The translations under genes were made by a program, and so were the position numbers. The notes under the pieces were generated by a model that had not been told where the DNA came from, made no database searches, and was given only the letters and a program-made list of their open reading frames with translations. From Sordaria brevicollis (Eukaryota; Ascomycota; Sordariomycetes; Sordariales; Sordariaceae), in contig JAUTDP010000015.1 of assembly GCA_033439795.1 (NCBI GenBank), forward strand, positions 1,240,001-1,304,000: a stretch of 64,000 nt of DNA. The letters are read 5' to 3'. Shown here one piece after another: positions 10,704 through 22,870 of this stretch (its first letter is position 1; each line of letters begins with the position of its first letter).

Positions 10704-11264
10704 CTAAGCAGCCGGCGCATACGGAGACGAGTACAACACCCTCGTACAATGAAGCTCGTCCAGTTTCTCGCCACTCCAAGACTCTTCCAACTCCGTCTCC
10801 GTCTCTGTCTCTTTGGAGTTCTGGCTCTCCAAGTCCTCCTCATTGTCAGTAACAGCAACGGGATAATACTGCCTCGTCGACTTCCACGCAGGAATCAACC
10901 ACTCCTGCAACAAAATATCCACGACGATCAACCCCGGGACAAGCGGCCAGAACACGACCTTGAGAGTGGCCCAAAGAAAGCGGAGGAACTTTTTCGTGCG
11001 TGGGCGTTTTGTCGTCGAAAAAGAAGAACTAGAAGTAGTAACGGCCTCCTCCTCGCCGTCTTCTTTTTCTTTGTGGATAGTGGCCCGAACAACTCGGAAG
11101 ATCCTTCTCGTAGTCTCCTGTTCTGTTTCTTCGAGGATTATGGGTAAAAAGGTTGAGACGCCGTATAACATTGCTACCGCGAAGTATATGGCTATTCCGA
11201 TCATGAGAGCATCCTGGCTGGTGAATGGGGGGAGAGCGTTCCGAGGCTGATGGGTGTCTGCCAT
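10704..11264 (-). CDS. Hypothetical two-pass membrane protein
   Basis: 186 residues, no family recognised. Two hydrophobic segments are visible: about residues 18-42 (ALMIGIAIYFAVAMLYGV...) and about 95-122 (WATLKVVFWPLVPGLIVVDILL). Between them lies a hydrophilic, Glu/Ser/Thr-rich and Arg/Lys-rich loop, and the C-terminus is acidic (SKETETETELEE). It reads as a small membrane protein of unknown location. Single exon; start at 11264 is the only good ATG. Coding status rests on length and the coherent two-segment pattern, so this is moderately sure only. Confidence 0.5.
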   Translation of the reverse strand: MADTHQPRNALPPFTSQDALMIGIAIYFAVAMLYGVSTFLPIILEETEQETTRRIFRVVRATIHKEKEDGEEEAVTTSSSSFSTTKRPRTKKFLRFLWATLKVVFWPLVPGLIVVDILLQEWLIPAWKSTRQYYPVAVTDNEEDLESQNSKETETETELEESWSGEKLDELHCTRVLYSSPYAPAA

Positions 11265-11959
11265 TGTGGTTGTTGGTTGTTGTGTTGGCTGGTATGGCTG
11301 TCGAACGTGCGTGATGCAGGTGCGAAGGTGAGATCTGATGGAGGGAGGGAGGTTTGGGTTAGCAAGGGTTTTTCTTGATGGAGTATGACTATGGGAGGGG
11401 ATTAGGAGGGGTGTTGAGTAGACTATACAGGCATGAGATCTGGTGATGGAGGGATGGCAACGTACAGTCGATGAACCTTCCAGTCAACAACCGACGATGT
11501 TGGTTGACTGGCTGTTTCCTCTTGTAGAATTGAATGGTTGATGTTTTCTGCTGGTTGGCAGACAGATGGCGGGTTGTCGATTGGATGTGCCAAAAAGAGA
11601 GTTGCTGATTAAAAGAAGCAGAAAAAGTGAACGAGGTCAAGATGAGAAAAAGAGCAGAATATAAACCCGGTGGAAAGTTGTTGCAAGTCTGGGAAATTTG
11701 GAGTGACCAGTTTGGTGCGCATCAGAAGGGGGGGTTTATATGTGGTGCAGCTCCCACGTAGCATGCCATGAAAACAGCAGAACCATGGTCAGAGGACACA
11801 ACTGCCTGAAATCGAAGACTCCAACTTTCTTTTCTTTCCTTTATGCGTGATGTTAGCAGGAGCAAGTCACGACTCCGCCACCCCAGGTCTCCCGACGGCC
11901 AGGCATCAAAAGGGTACGTTGTCTTTCCACAACACAAATGCTTATCAAAAGAACATACC
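11265..11959. other. Intergenic region
   Basis: About 0.7 kb, upstream of one minus-strand gene and downstream of the next. Short open frames here show no protein-like pattern. Nothing further seen. Confidence 0.4.
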
Positions 11960-12682
11960 TCAAATATAACTCCATACAAGCGTGACGAATCTACTGATCC
12001 GACGTAGATAAAAGGCGAAGATAAAACCAAAATATAAAGGGTGCAAGATAAGAACAAAAAGAAGCAGGAAAAGCATGAGCATGCGTCCATGTCGTTCACG
12101 CAGGAACCTCTCGGCTCCTCTGGCAGGCGGGCCTTGTTGAACCCTGCAACGCAAGTGTCGGCGTCGTTCTCTTCTCTTTGCCCTGCTCTCCAATCTCGCT
12201 ATTCTCCTTCTGGTTCGCTCAAGCTGTATCTGCAGTAACTGCTCCACCAAAGGCCGATCTTCCTCTTCTTGCTCATCATCGGCATCCCCCTCTTCTTCCT
12301 CTTCCTCCTCATCATCATCCAGAAGCGTAAAGAAAGTCCAACGGAGAAGTTGTTCCCAGTAGATGTTGAAGTTGGTCTCCCAGGTGCTGCACAACTCGTC
12401 GTTGTCCTCGTTGTCGTCTTGAAGGGGCCGTCCTCGTGCAAAGCACCAGTAGATGGCACCACGAAGAAGTCGGTAGATGTCGCAACACCAGATGAGGTGG
12501 TAGGGTGCGTATAGCAAGGTTAGCTGATATCTAACAGATAATATGGCGAGGACATGGTATAATGTTAACAGAGACCACTGTCGTTCGTGCCGGAGCTTGA
12601 CGCCAATGCGGTTGAGGGCGAGGCAGTCCTCGCGGTGGGAGAATCCCAGGATGGCTCCTCTGTAGGTACGATCATCATCCAT
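11960..12682 (-). CDS. Hypothetical protein with acidic tract and C-terminal membrane helix
   Basis: 240 residues from the ATG at 12682 (MDDDRTYRG). The frame is open further upstream to 12901, but that extension is low-complexity and not protein-like, so I chose the internal start. A hydrophobic, Leu/Tyr-rich stretch occupies about residues 40-85. A run of Asp/Glu (about 120-145) is followed by a strongly basic Arg-rich helix-like stretch (RTRRRIARLESRAKRRERRR), suggesting a charged coiled coil, and then a hydrophobic segment near the C-terminus (MLMLFLLLFVLILHPLYFG). No known family recognised; function unknown. Confidence 0.45.
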   Translation of the reverse strand: MDDDRTYRGAILGFSHREDCLALNRIGVKLRHERQWSLLTLYHVLAILSVRYQLTLLYAPYHLIWCCDIYRLLRGAIYWCFARGRPLQDDNEDNDELCSTWETNFNIYWEQLLRWTFFTLLDDDEEEEEEEGDADDEQEEEDRPLVEQLLQIQLERTRRRIARLESRAKRRERRRHLRCRVQQGPPARGAERFLRERHGRMLMLFLLLFVLILHPLYFGFIFAFYLRRISRFVTLVWSYI

Positions 12683-13640
12683 AGTGTTGGAGAAGTAATG
12701 GCGGTTGTCGTTCTTTGTGTGGTGGGCTATTTCGGTGTTTGGTCGTGTGTAGGGATTTGAGCGGTGATGTCGGTATTGATGGGGGAAAGTGAGAGTTGAG
12801 AGCCAAAGATGACGGTGCAAAAACCAAGAATATAGAGAGGTACATTGGGGGGGAAAAAAGAGGAAAACAATTGCCGTATTTGTGCATGCATTGCTCGGCA
12901 CTGAGCGGGAAAGCCCTCAATCATGCAGAACAGGAAGTGCAAGACGTCCAAAAAGGAACACCACTCAGAGAGGATCATGGTTCTTGTCAACAGACAGACT
13001 TCGGGTACAGCATGCACGCGAAGGTAAATGCCACGAAGTCGCCCTGTGATGGTTGATACTGTTGTTCCGAACCCCAGTTGATAGACTGACTGAGTAAGGG
13101 TGGTCGTTGTCGAGATGATCGACGACATGGACAAGGGTCGGCAGCAACGAAGCTAATGTAACCTGACCATCGCCAAGATCTGGCGATAGCTTCATTGCCG
13201 TCATTTGCTTCCAATGTCTAGATGCGAAAACAGACACAGAAAAAAAGAGAAATACAGTGTAAAAAACGTGAAAAAAGGATGGGAAGAGCCGGATTGTCAC
13301 GGCAAAGAGGATTAGATTGTGATGAAACAGCAATAACCCTTAATTGATGGAAAATCGTAAGGTGAAGAAAAAAGGAAAACTAATCGTACAAGAATGGAAG
13401 CGCAGGCGGAAAGATATAGGCCTTGCGTTCCATGGAGTGAATGCCTTGTGCGGGTGAATGGCTGTGCGGTGTTCAGTGGCATAAACAAGTAACCTGCGAC
13501 AACAAGCCTGCGGTTCACTCAGGAAAGGTTGTGGTTCCCTAAGCAACCCAGGTCGTTTATGTTACAAGTTAGGTAACAAGCGGATGAGCCGTGCCGTCAC
13601 ACGGATCGAACGGATGACGTTACGACGTAGTGGAAGGGAG
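12683..13640. other. Intergenic region bordering the RIP block
   Basis: About 1 kb of normal base composition with no supported gene. At about 13640-13680 the composition changes abruptly to very AT-rich sequence. Confidence 0.4.
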
Positions 13641-14293
13641 TAGAAAAGCTCTATTTGCGTAGCCTAAAAAACGCTACTATAGTTTAAAGAGCTTGGTTTT
13701 AAATTAGAAGCCTAAAAGCTATATTAGAGTTTATGTTGCGTATAGTAACACGAGTAATAAAAATAATATAGTTCAAAAATAAAGACAGCAAAAAAGAAAT
13801 TTAAGAAATAATATGGAACAAAAGTATAATTAACGAATGGAAATTGAAATAAAAATTGAAATATATAAAGCAATTTTAAAATGTATAAATAAGAATATGA
13901 AATTTGAACCTTAAAAAATGTTTTAATTATTTAATAAATAGGTAAAGATTAAATAAATAAATTATTAATTTAATTCGATTTACTATTTTTAAATTAAATT
14001 TAAATTAAATTAATAAATATAAAGAATTAAATTATTTTATCAATATACTTTCGTAATTAATGTAAGTAAATACGTAAACGATAAATAAAATTAAATAAAT
14101 TTGATAAAGAATTAAATTAATTTTATTATTTTTAATTTAAAATATTAAAATATTTAGGGAAATTAATACAAAAGTATTTAAGATACATTTATAATTAAGT
14201 AATATAATATTTGAATAATTTATTGTGAATAATTATAAAATTATTATTAGTTATTAAAAATTGAAAAAGTTATTAAAATTAAAAATTAAAGAA

Positions 14294-14298
14294 ATTAA
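14294..14298. repeat. Target-site duplication, left copy
   Basis: ATTAA, immediately before the 5' LTR; matches the right copy exactly. Five bases is the usual length for Ty3/Gypsy integrases. Confidence 0.85.
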
Positions 14299-14604
14299 TA
14301 TAAAGGGAAGAAGGGAATAAGTTGAGACGAGCCACGACTCGATATCAAGTCGGTCGTAGACTCACCTTCTTCTTTAGGTATTATAAGAATCGAACCATAA
14401 TTCGATATTAAGTCGGTCGTGGATTTACCTTCTTCTTTAAGTATTGTAAGAGTCGGGTTAAGGACGACCCGAATTAATTCCTATATATAAGTAAATAGCC
14501 GAGAGGTTGAGCCTTAATTCGATCTCTCTTTTGAATTAATTATCGTATTCTATAATTATCTAATCTATTAAGGATTTTACATTATAAATTTATATTATTT
14601 GATA
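14299..14604 (+). repeat. 5' LTR (306 bp)
   Basis: Begins TATAAAGGG and ends TTTGATA; the 3' LTR has TGTAAAGGG and TTTGACA at the same points, so the original ends were TG...CA. Differences from the 3' LTR are almost all C/T or G/A transitions. It contains two tandem 63-base units (14338-14400 and 14401-14463), each holding an AAGTCGGTCGT core and an ACCTTCTTCTTTA segment. Confidence 0.9.
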
Positions 14605-14949
14605 AATAATATTTAATAATAGCTTTGGCTATTAATATTCTTTTTTTTTTTTAGAAATTTCGTAGCGGATACTTAACCTAAGGAGTTTTTTAACGCTTCG
14701 GCTTAGCCCTACTTCGCGTCGTTATTATTTTTTATCCTATTTTATTAATTATTAATATTTATATTCGATTTTAAAGACTTTATAATCTAATAGGATTTTC
14801 GGTACGTATTGGATTTCGTTTATACGAATCCGGTAACGTTATAGTACCGAATCGCGTTAAATAATTTAAAAAGACGATTTAAAGCGATTATTAACTCTTT
14901 GCCCTAATTATTAAATACCGAATTAATATTATTAATATTAATTCGAATT

Positions 14950-17900
14950 ATAAAACGGTTAATAGTATTGCCCTTATATTTAATTTATTGGGATTTAGAT
15001 TATTATATTCTTAAAAACCTTTTTGAATAAGCCGTTAAATTTACTTAAGACGATTAATCCCTTATTATATCTCCTTAGGTCGAATAATTCGTCCCGCTTA
15101 TACCCGATATTTAAAATTCTTTTAATTAATTCGATAATTAAAACGATTTATTTTCTTAAAATAATAATAATAATATAGAATTTAATTATAAATTTAGTAA
15201 TTACTCCGTTTTCTTTTATTATAACGTTTCGGAGTCCGAATACGTATAAAATTAAATATTATATATAAGATACGTAATTATTATAAGTTTATAATATTTA
15301 TTAATATTAAATTCTAGTTTATATTACTTTTATAATTTATTATTTTCTTTAAATAAAATAGACGTTTCCGCCCTTAAAAGCGAAATAAGCGCTAATTTAA
15401 AGACCGATAAAGACGACCTTTATACCGCTTTAAATAATAAATTTATATTTAATTTATTATAGGTAGTTGAAATTTAATTAAAGAGGTATCGAATTTCGTT
15501 TTCTTTAGGAATTCGATATTCTTTTACCGACGTTAATTATTAAATTAAAGCCCGAACCGAATTAAAGAAGTATTAAATTTTATTTTTTATAAGAGGTTAT
15601 CGTCCTTTTACCGATATTAATTTTTAAATTAACGCCCAATCTAAATCGGAGAGGTATTTAATTTCGTTTTTTGCGGGAGTTTAATATTATTTTATTATAA
15701 TTAATTGTAGGATTAATACCGGACCCGAATTTGAAGCCCGGCCCGAATTGGAGAAGTATAGTTAAATTATTACCGTTATTAGTATTTCGAGTATTAAAGT
15801 CCGCCCTAAAGTAAGAAGATATTAATATATCGAATTTAAATTCGTTTTTAATATAATCCTTAAGTTAAAAAACGTTTTATATCCGTAATTGCCCGGCTCT
15901 TTTAAATCGCGAATTAAATACTAAAACGAAACGCATTAAATAATAGTACGAGAAATTTAATCCCTAATATACCTATTTCGGGAACCCTTTTATACATTAT
16001 AATTATTATTAATATATACTTTATTTCGAATTAATATAAATAACGAAGAGTTTTTAAATACCTTTAATATACCGGTTATAATATAATTTAGTCTAAATTT
16101 ATAAGGGGTATTTACTTAATCTTTTATATTAATAGAAGATTCTTAGAATTACGCAAAAGATTTTAAGGCTTATTATAGGCCGCGGCCGATTTAAAGCAAT
16201 CCGTTTCCTATATAAATCAATATTCTATCCTTTCTTTTATTAATTTAAATTAATAATTATATATAGCGAAAACCCTAATTATTAAATTCTCTTTTATTTT
16301 AAGAAGATTAAATTATTAATTCGTTCGGCTTAAACTTAGCCGAAAAATTCTATTAGGAAGGCAATTTTAGAAATAAACCGATAGAAAATACCGGTTTAAA
16401 CTTTTAAATAACTATAGAATTAATTATAGACGATAAGGACATTATTTAGTACTAAAATTAATTTATTATAGGGCTACTCTTTTCTTAAAATAATTTTCGT
16501 TTTTAATTTGGGTTTTATAAAATAGAGTTTAATAGGTCGAGAAGTAAAAGTAAAGAAGGAGCTAACGTAATAAGGAATTTAGAGGAAAAAACGAAGAATT
16601 AATATAAAATTACTTTTACCCCGTCCTTACCCTATTAAACCGATAAAAAAAGGGAGAAAATTCTATCCCGATTTCGTAACCCCTTTCGAAATTTTTATCC
16701 TCCTTTAATTAATTCGATACGTCCTTTTAATAATTATTTATTAAATATAACATTAAAAATTTCCTATAATAATTACTAATAATTAATTTAAAATTTACCG
16801 AACGTTTTAATTAAACCGAATTAATTACGGTTTTAAGTACTTTAAAAACCGTTATTAGGCCTAATAACTTTTTTATCGAAAGTAACTAATTAAATTCCTA
16901 AATTTATAAGACCTTTAATTAATATTATTTAAATTATATTTAAACGAAATATAAAATAACCTAATTCGGATTTTAATTTTAAAATAGGATTTTTTAATTT
17001 TACGTCCTAAATAAGCCCTTATAATTAGGGTAGCAATAATTCTTAATCTTAAGGACGCGATTAAATTTAAAGTTAAAATTAAAGGGAGGATTAATTTTAA
17101 AATTAGTTTATTAATTAGAGCTAATACGGAAATTAGTAAAATTAATTCGACGGAGCCGAATTTATTATTATAATTTAAATTATAATAATAATAATTATTA
17201 ATAATAATGTTTAAGCCCTAAATTAAATCGCTATTAAATTCGCCGTTAATTTTAATAGCGTTTTTAACCGCGATAATTTTAGTAGAAATTTCTAGGGATA
17301 AAAGGTTAAATAGGCCGGTTTTTTCTACCCCGATATATTTAAATTTAAATATTAAAATTATAAATATTATACGTATAAAGGGGATATTTACTATAAATCG
17401 GTCTATTTATTCTTCGAATTTATTATATCGAATATTATAACCCCGGCCCGTATTAAATATTTATATTTTAATTTTAACGAATTATTCTACAGAGTAATTA
17501 AAATTTAATAAATAATTTAATTAAATTTTTAGTAGCGAATAGTTTATAAAATCGATTTGGATATTTAGAAGGCCGCTTTAATCGCCCGTTTTAAACCGAT
17601 AAGAAATTAAATCTTAATTAAATTCGATTTTATTAAATATTCGTACGAGGATTATATTATTAATAAGCCGATTTACGTTACAATTTTCTAAATCTTACAT
17701 TAAAGCCGCGAATTTAGAAATAATAACGCCTTTAATATTAATTCTTATATTTAATTCGCTATTTACCTTAATTTACGTTAATTAATTTAGGAATTATTTT
17801 ATAATATATTAATTAATAATTTTATTAAATACGTCGAATAGAAAGCTAAAATTTATTAATTTAATTTAATTAATAATTTCAGCAATTATAATACCGATTT

Positions 17901-18500
17901 TAACGTTCGTTTTATAAAAGCCGAATTAGAAAGAAAATTTATTTTATTCGAAAATATTCGTTTAATTCTACCCGCTTTTAAAATTTAATATTTATTTATT
18001 AACGGTTTTTATTATATTACGGCCAAATCGAATTATTAATAAGCCGTTTTAACCTTTATAAATATTATTATATATAGCCGCGGTTTAAATTACCCGCCTT
18101 ACGATTTAAACCGTTATTTTAATCGTTAAAGTAAATAGAAATAGGATTTTATTAATAAGTCCGACCGTTAGAAGGCTTATAGTAAGGGTAAATTTTAAAA
18201 AGAAGGAAATAGGAAATTATTTTAAATTCGCCGCCTATATAAGCATTTTTATTACTACTAAATTAAATCCGGCGTACGCCGTTCCGATAATACCTTTTTA
18301 ATTAATAAGGAGTATAAAATTATTATTAATATAAGTAATAAATCCAACGAAGAAATCTATTAATTTCGTATTCAAAATTTTAAAGAATATAATTATTATT
18401 CTAATTTTAACGAAGAGGAAATTTTTATATTTACCAACGCCGGCGTTACGTCCGCGTTTTATTATATAATTAGTAAATATAATTAATCTTTAATTTATTT
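14950..18500 (+). pseudogene. RIP-destroyed gag-side coding region of the LTR element
   Basis: No intact frame. When the frequent stop codons are read through, the plus strand gives protein-like stretches, for instance KSEISANLKTDKDDLYTAL near 15.4 kb and, near 18.3 kb, acidic sequence such as FNEEEIFIFTNAGVTSAF. The position between the 5' LTR and the protease/RT region indicates gag. Three to four imperfect repeats with an 84-base period lie at 15477-15745. Exact boundaries cannot be set. Confidence 0.5.
15477..15830 (+). repeat. Imperfect coding tandem repeat, period 84 bp (28 codons)
   Basis: Units start at about 15477, 15560, 15644 and 15746 with the shared start AAT(T/C)(A/G)(A/G)AGA(A/G)GTAT. 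In translation each unit reads roughly L-K-(R/K)-Y followed by an (R)-x-F-T-D-(V/I)-N core about 17 residues later and an acidic or basic end. The third unit is longer (102 bases). The period being a multiple of three supports an origin as a protein repeat. Confidence 0.6.
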
Positions 18501-18599
18501 CATATTTCCTAATAATTTAAAACGAATTACGTATAAGAAATACCGTTAATAATTTAAAATTCGTCGTTATATATTTTAATACGCTTTAAATAATAATTA

Positions 18600-21500
18600 T
18601 TATAGCTTTAAATTAAAATTATAATCTATTTAACCGAATGCCGCTATTATAATAATAATAAGCCTTAGGCTAGTCGGCCCTAATTTCTTTATAATTAATA
18701 TTAAATTAATACCCTTTAAAATCGAAGGAGTATTATATACCTTCTTTTAAATTATAATTTAATTTGCCGAATTCGGCCCCGAATATATAATTTATATTAA
18801 TATAAATTATTCTAATATTTTTATTAACTGAGATTTCCTTCGAGGAAGCGTTAATATCGAATTCGATAATTTAATTGAAAAGAATTTTAATATTATAGGA
18901 AGTAATATAATTTTAAAATAGTAAATAAATTTCAATTTATTTATAATAGGAATAATAGATGGTAAAGTAATTCGAATTAAATTCCGTATTAAAATTTAAA
19001 TTATTAATAAATTCCCGGCTAAATTCTTATTCGGTATTTTTTAAACCGTCCCGAATACGGTTTTAATCGATTTTAAATTTAATATAATAAAGGTCGATTT
19101 ATATTACGGTATAATTATTAAAATTTATAGTAGAATAAAATTAATTACTTATAAAATTATAATTAATTATAATATAATAATTCCGTTATATTATAAAATA
19201 CGAATATTTATAAATTACGCTTATTTTAATATTATTATATTAATTAATATATTAAAGGATTTTATATTCGTATTTTAAAATAAGTATATCCGCAATTATA
19301 TCCTCGATATAAATATAATTAAGTTTATTTTAATAGTAAACCCGAATTTAAACCCGATACGACTTTATAGAAATTAGCGATTTGGAACGATTTAGAATAT
19401 CGATTTCGATAAATATAAGTCGATTTCTTTCGATTAAACCTAAATTATATTAACCATTATAAATAAGGAAATCGGAGAGGAATTTAATTATATAAAGGAA
19501 TTAAAGAGAATAACCCTTATACTAGACTTGAAGATTAATAGGGCGGTAGAGGAAATTATTAAATTAATTCCCGAAGATAAACCTTTAATAGAGGACGATT
19601 CGCTCCGTTTAATAAAATAAATTTAAATTAGGATTCCGTCCTTAGGAATTAATAAAGTCGAAAATATCCCCGAAATTAAATTTAATTTTAGCATTATAAT
19701 TTATATAGAGGACCCGGCCTTTACCGAAAAAATTAAAGTAATAATTAATAAATATAACGTTTATAATAATACCGGCATTATTATTATTAACGAAGATAAA
19801 ATATTATACGTCGATTTAATCGATAGTTAATACCGTAAAAAGGTCGCGTTTCGCCTATATTAATTTAATTTAAAGGATATAGAAATTTTAAACGAAACGT
19901 TTAATAAAATATACGAAAACGGAAAATTAGAATAAATAAAGCGTCCTACCCCTTTTAAATACTTTTATTTCGTAATTTAAAGGATAATAAATAGTAAACG
20001 TAAGGCGAGGGTCGTTATTAATTAACGGCCTATTAATAAAATTATTATTAGCGATTCCTACCTTTTACCGATTTAAAATTTTATTATCGCCTATATACGA
20101 AATAAACGTTTTATTAATATTTTTAATAATTTAGCCTTTTTTTACTAATTCCCCGTTTATCCCTATTATTATAATAGAATAATTTTAATTAGCCCTAAAG
20201 GTTTAAAAAGGTTAAACGTCGCTTTAATAAATTATAAAAATTTACTATTTTACGTTTAGAAATTTATAAATAAGCGATTTTACCCTTATTAAACTTTTAT
20301 AATAATTTATATCGACAATATTATCATTTTTAGCAATATAGCCGAGGAATACCTCGTTTATATCGAAATAATTTTAAAGCTATTTAAAAAAATTAATTTA
20401 AATATTATAGCGAAGAAATTATTTATAATTTATTTATTAATTCGTTTTTTAAGTTATAAAATATTAATATTCGGTTTAATAATAACCGAAGATTAAATTA
20501 CTACAATTTAAAATATTAAAATATTTACCGATTTAATTAATTTTAAACGCTATATCGGTATTAATAATTTCCTTAAGAAGTTCGTACCCTAATTTATTTA
20601 AAAGGTAAAATTATTTAAAGATTGTAAAATTACGTTTATAATTTAAATTAAAGCAGAGAAGAGGATATTAGAGAATAAAAGCTAACCCGTTTACTAAAAG
20701 TTTACGAAAACGGTTGCTTTTAAACCTATTTAATAGGAGAAAAAAGCCTTTAAAATTTTATAAAGTTAATTTTATAAAGAATAAATTTTTTTTTATTATT
20801 ATTTAGGCCGTTAAATATTTTATAAAATTAATACGTTATTCGAATTTAATTTCGGCTTAATTATTTTCTATTTAAAAAATAATTCTTAGGACGGTAAATC
20901 TTTCCTTATTACGGATATTAAACCGATTATATTTTATAGTAAACGGTTTTCGAATATTAAAAAGCGGTATTAGCCTATAGAATTTAAAGTCATTTATTTT
21001 ATATAGGTTTATAAAATAATAAAATAAATTATTTAATTATATTATAAATTAATAATTATCCTTACCAATTATAAGGTAATTATTAGTATTATTTACTAAA
21101 TTATTTTAAAAATAGTAGATTTAATTAAATTTAATTTAAAATTGATTACGGTTTTAATTTATTTATTTTAATTCGATTTCAATATACGGTATATCCTTAA
21201 TAAAATTAACGTCGTTTTAAATACCTTATCCCGGTTACTATTTAAAGTACCCTACCCCGATTTAGAAGTTAGCGAATTAGACAATATATAAAAAAATTCC
21301 GTATATTTAATTTATATTTAAATAATAGACGAAATTAAAGCGGATTTTATTAAAAGTTATATAGAAAACGTTTACTATTCCCAGGTTATAGAAAAATTAA
21401 AATTCTACGCCGAAAGAAACGCGCGCTATAATTTCCTTAAAGATTAATATTTTAAATATTAACTTTCTAAGGATAATTTATTATATTATAAGGCGTATAA

Positions 21501-22870
21501 CGGCGCGATTCGATTATATATACCGTATAATTATTTTAAATTAATTTTTAAAATAGCTTATAATAATAGATATTATTTCGGCCTATTCCGAATAGCGAAA
21601 AAATTAAAAGGTTTATCGATCCTACGGTTATTATACTAATTTAGGATATATATTTCTTATTATTTTAAGTATAACGAATTAAAAATAGATTATAAGGCAA
21701 TTTCCGGTTAATTCTAACCCGTAATCCTTAAACTAATTTTATATTATATAATTTATATCGATTTTATAATAAATTTATTTAAATAATTTTACGCATTAAC
21801 GATATAGGGAAGAAAGAATTTCGATTTATTTATAACGGTTATTTGTATTTTTAATAAGAAGGTTATTTTAATTTTAAGGAAGATAATTTATTTAACGAAG
21901 GATTAAATAGAAAAATTCGTAATAATATTATTACTTTATAATTAGGGTTTATTCTACGTAATAATTAACGATCGAAATTTAAAATTCCTATCCGAAGCCT
22001 AAAAAATTATATTCGATAAATTAAGTTATAAATTAATATATATTACGGTATAGTATTCTTAAATTAATAGAAAAAACGAAAAGAGAAATTAGGAAGTAGA
22101 ATTCGTTATTAAGTATTATATTATTAAGAATTTCGATATATTTTAATTTAATATTTTATTAGCGTTTTAATATAATATAAATAATTCTTTATTTACTCCA
22201 TTAAATTTAATCCCAAACGAATTAGTATTCGGTTTTAAGCCCAATATTACCTTAGACTTTATTAAACTATAAAATTTAGAAGATTATAATTTTAAAGCAA
22301 TACGAAAATTATATAATTAAGAAATTAACGACGCTTTAAATTAGGCCGCTATAAAATATAAATTCTTATATAATAAATTATACCGGCTTTTATCCTTTAA
22401 AGTCGGAGATAAAATAATAATCCAATTTTATAAAAAATATAACCCCGTAGGCGAACCTTTACAAAAATTCGGTTAATAGAGAATTAGCCCTTTTAAAATA
22501 ATATATAAAATTAACGATTTAATTTACGAATTTAATATACCGAAAATATAGAGGATTTATAAAATAATTTCCTTAATATACTTTTATAAATATTTTAAAA
22601 GCGAAAACCTATTTAGTAAAAAGGGGAATAATAAACCGGATTACGTATTTATCAAAAAAAACGATAATTAATTCTATTTTTATAAGGTAGAGCGATTATT
22701 AAAACGGCGAACGGTTTAAATAAAGAACGGATTACATATCGATTATAGGGTAAAATAGAAAAACTATAATTACAAATCGAATATTTAGGAATTTTATAAT
22801 ATAATTGGAAAAAGAGGCTTTATAGAGAATAGCCGGTAATTAATTAAAGAATATAAAGCGCGGCTCCTTA
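18600..22870 (+). pseudogene. RIP-destroyed pol: protease/RT/RNase H/integrase/chromodomain
   Basis: Reverse transcriptase is recognisable: RPINKIIISDSYLLPI at about 20025, NNLAFFYQFPVYP at about 20130, and the catalytic box at 20308-20319 reads YIDN instead of YIDD, a G-to-A change that would abolish activity. Integrase core signatures follow: YIDFIINL near 21757, IINDRNLKFLSEA near 21960, and NSLFTPLNLIPNELVFGFKP near 22190. A chromodomain remnant (VERLLKRRTV...YRVK-stop-KNYNYKSN) lies at about 22687-22830, giving the chromovirus assignment. The order RT, integrase, chromodomain is that of Ty3/Gypsy. Confidence 0.85.

Noticed and set aside
12683..12901. N-terminal extension of the hypothetical membrane protein
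   Set aside because: The 73 extra codons are His/Ser/Thr-rich without pattern; the ATG at 12682 begins the coherent part.
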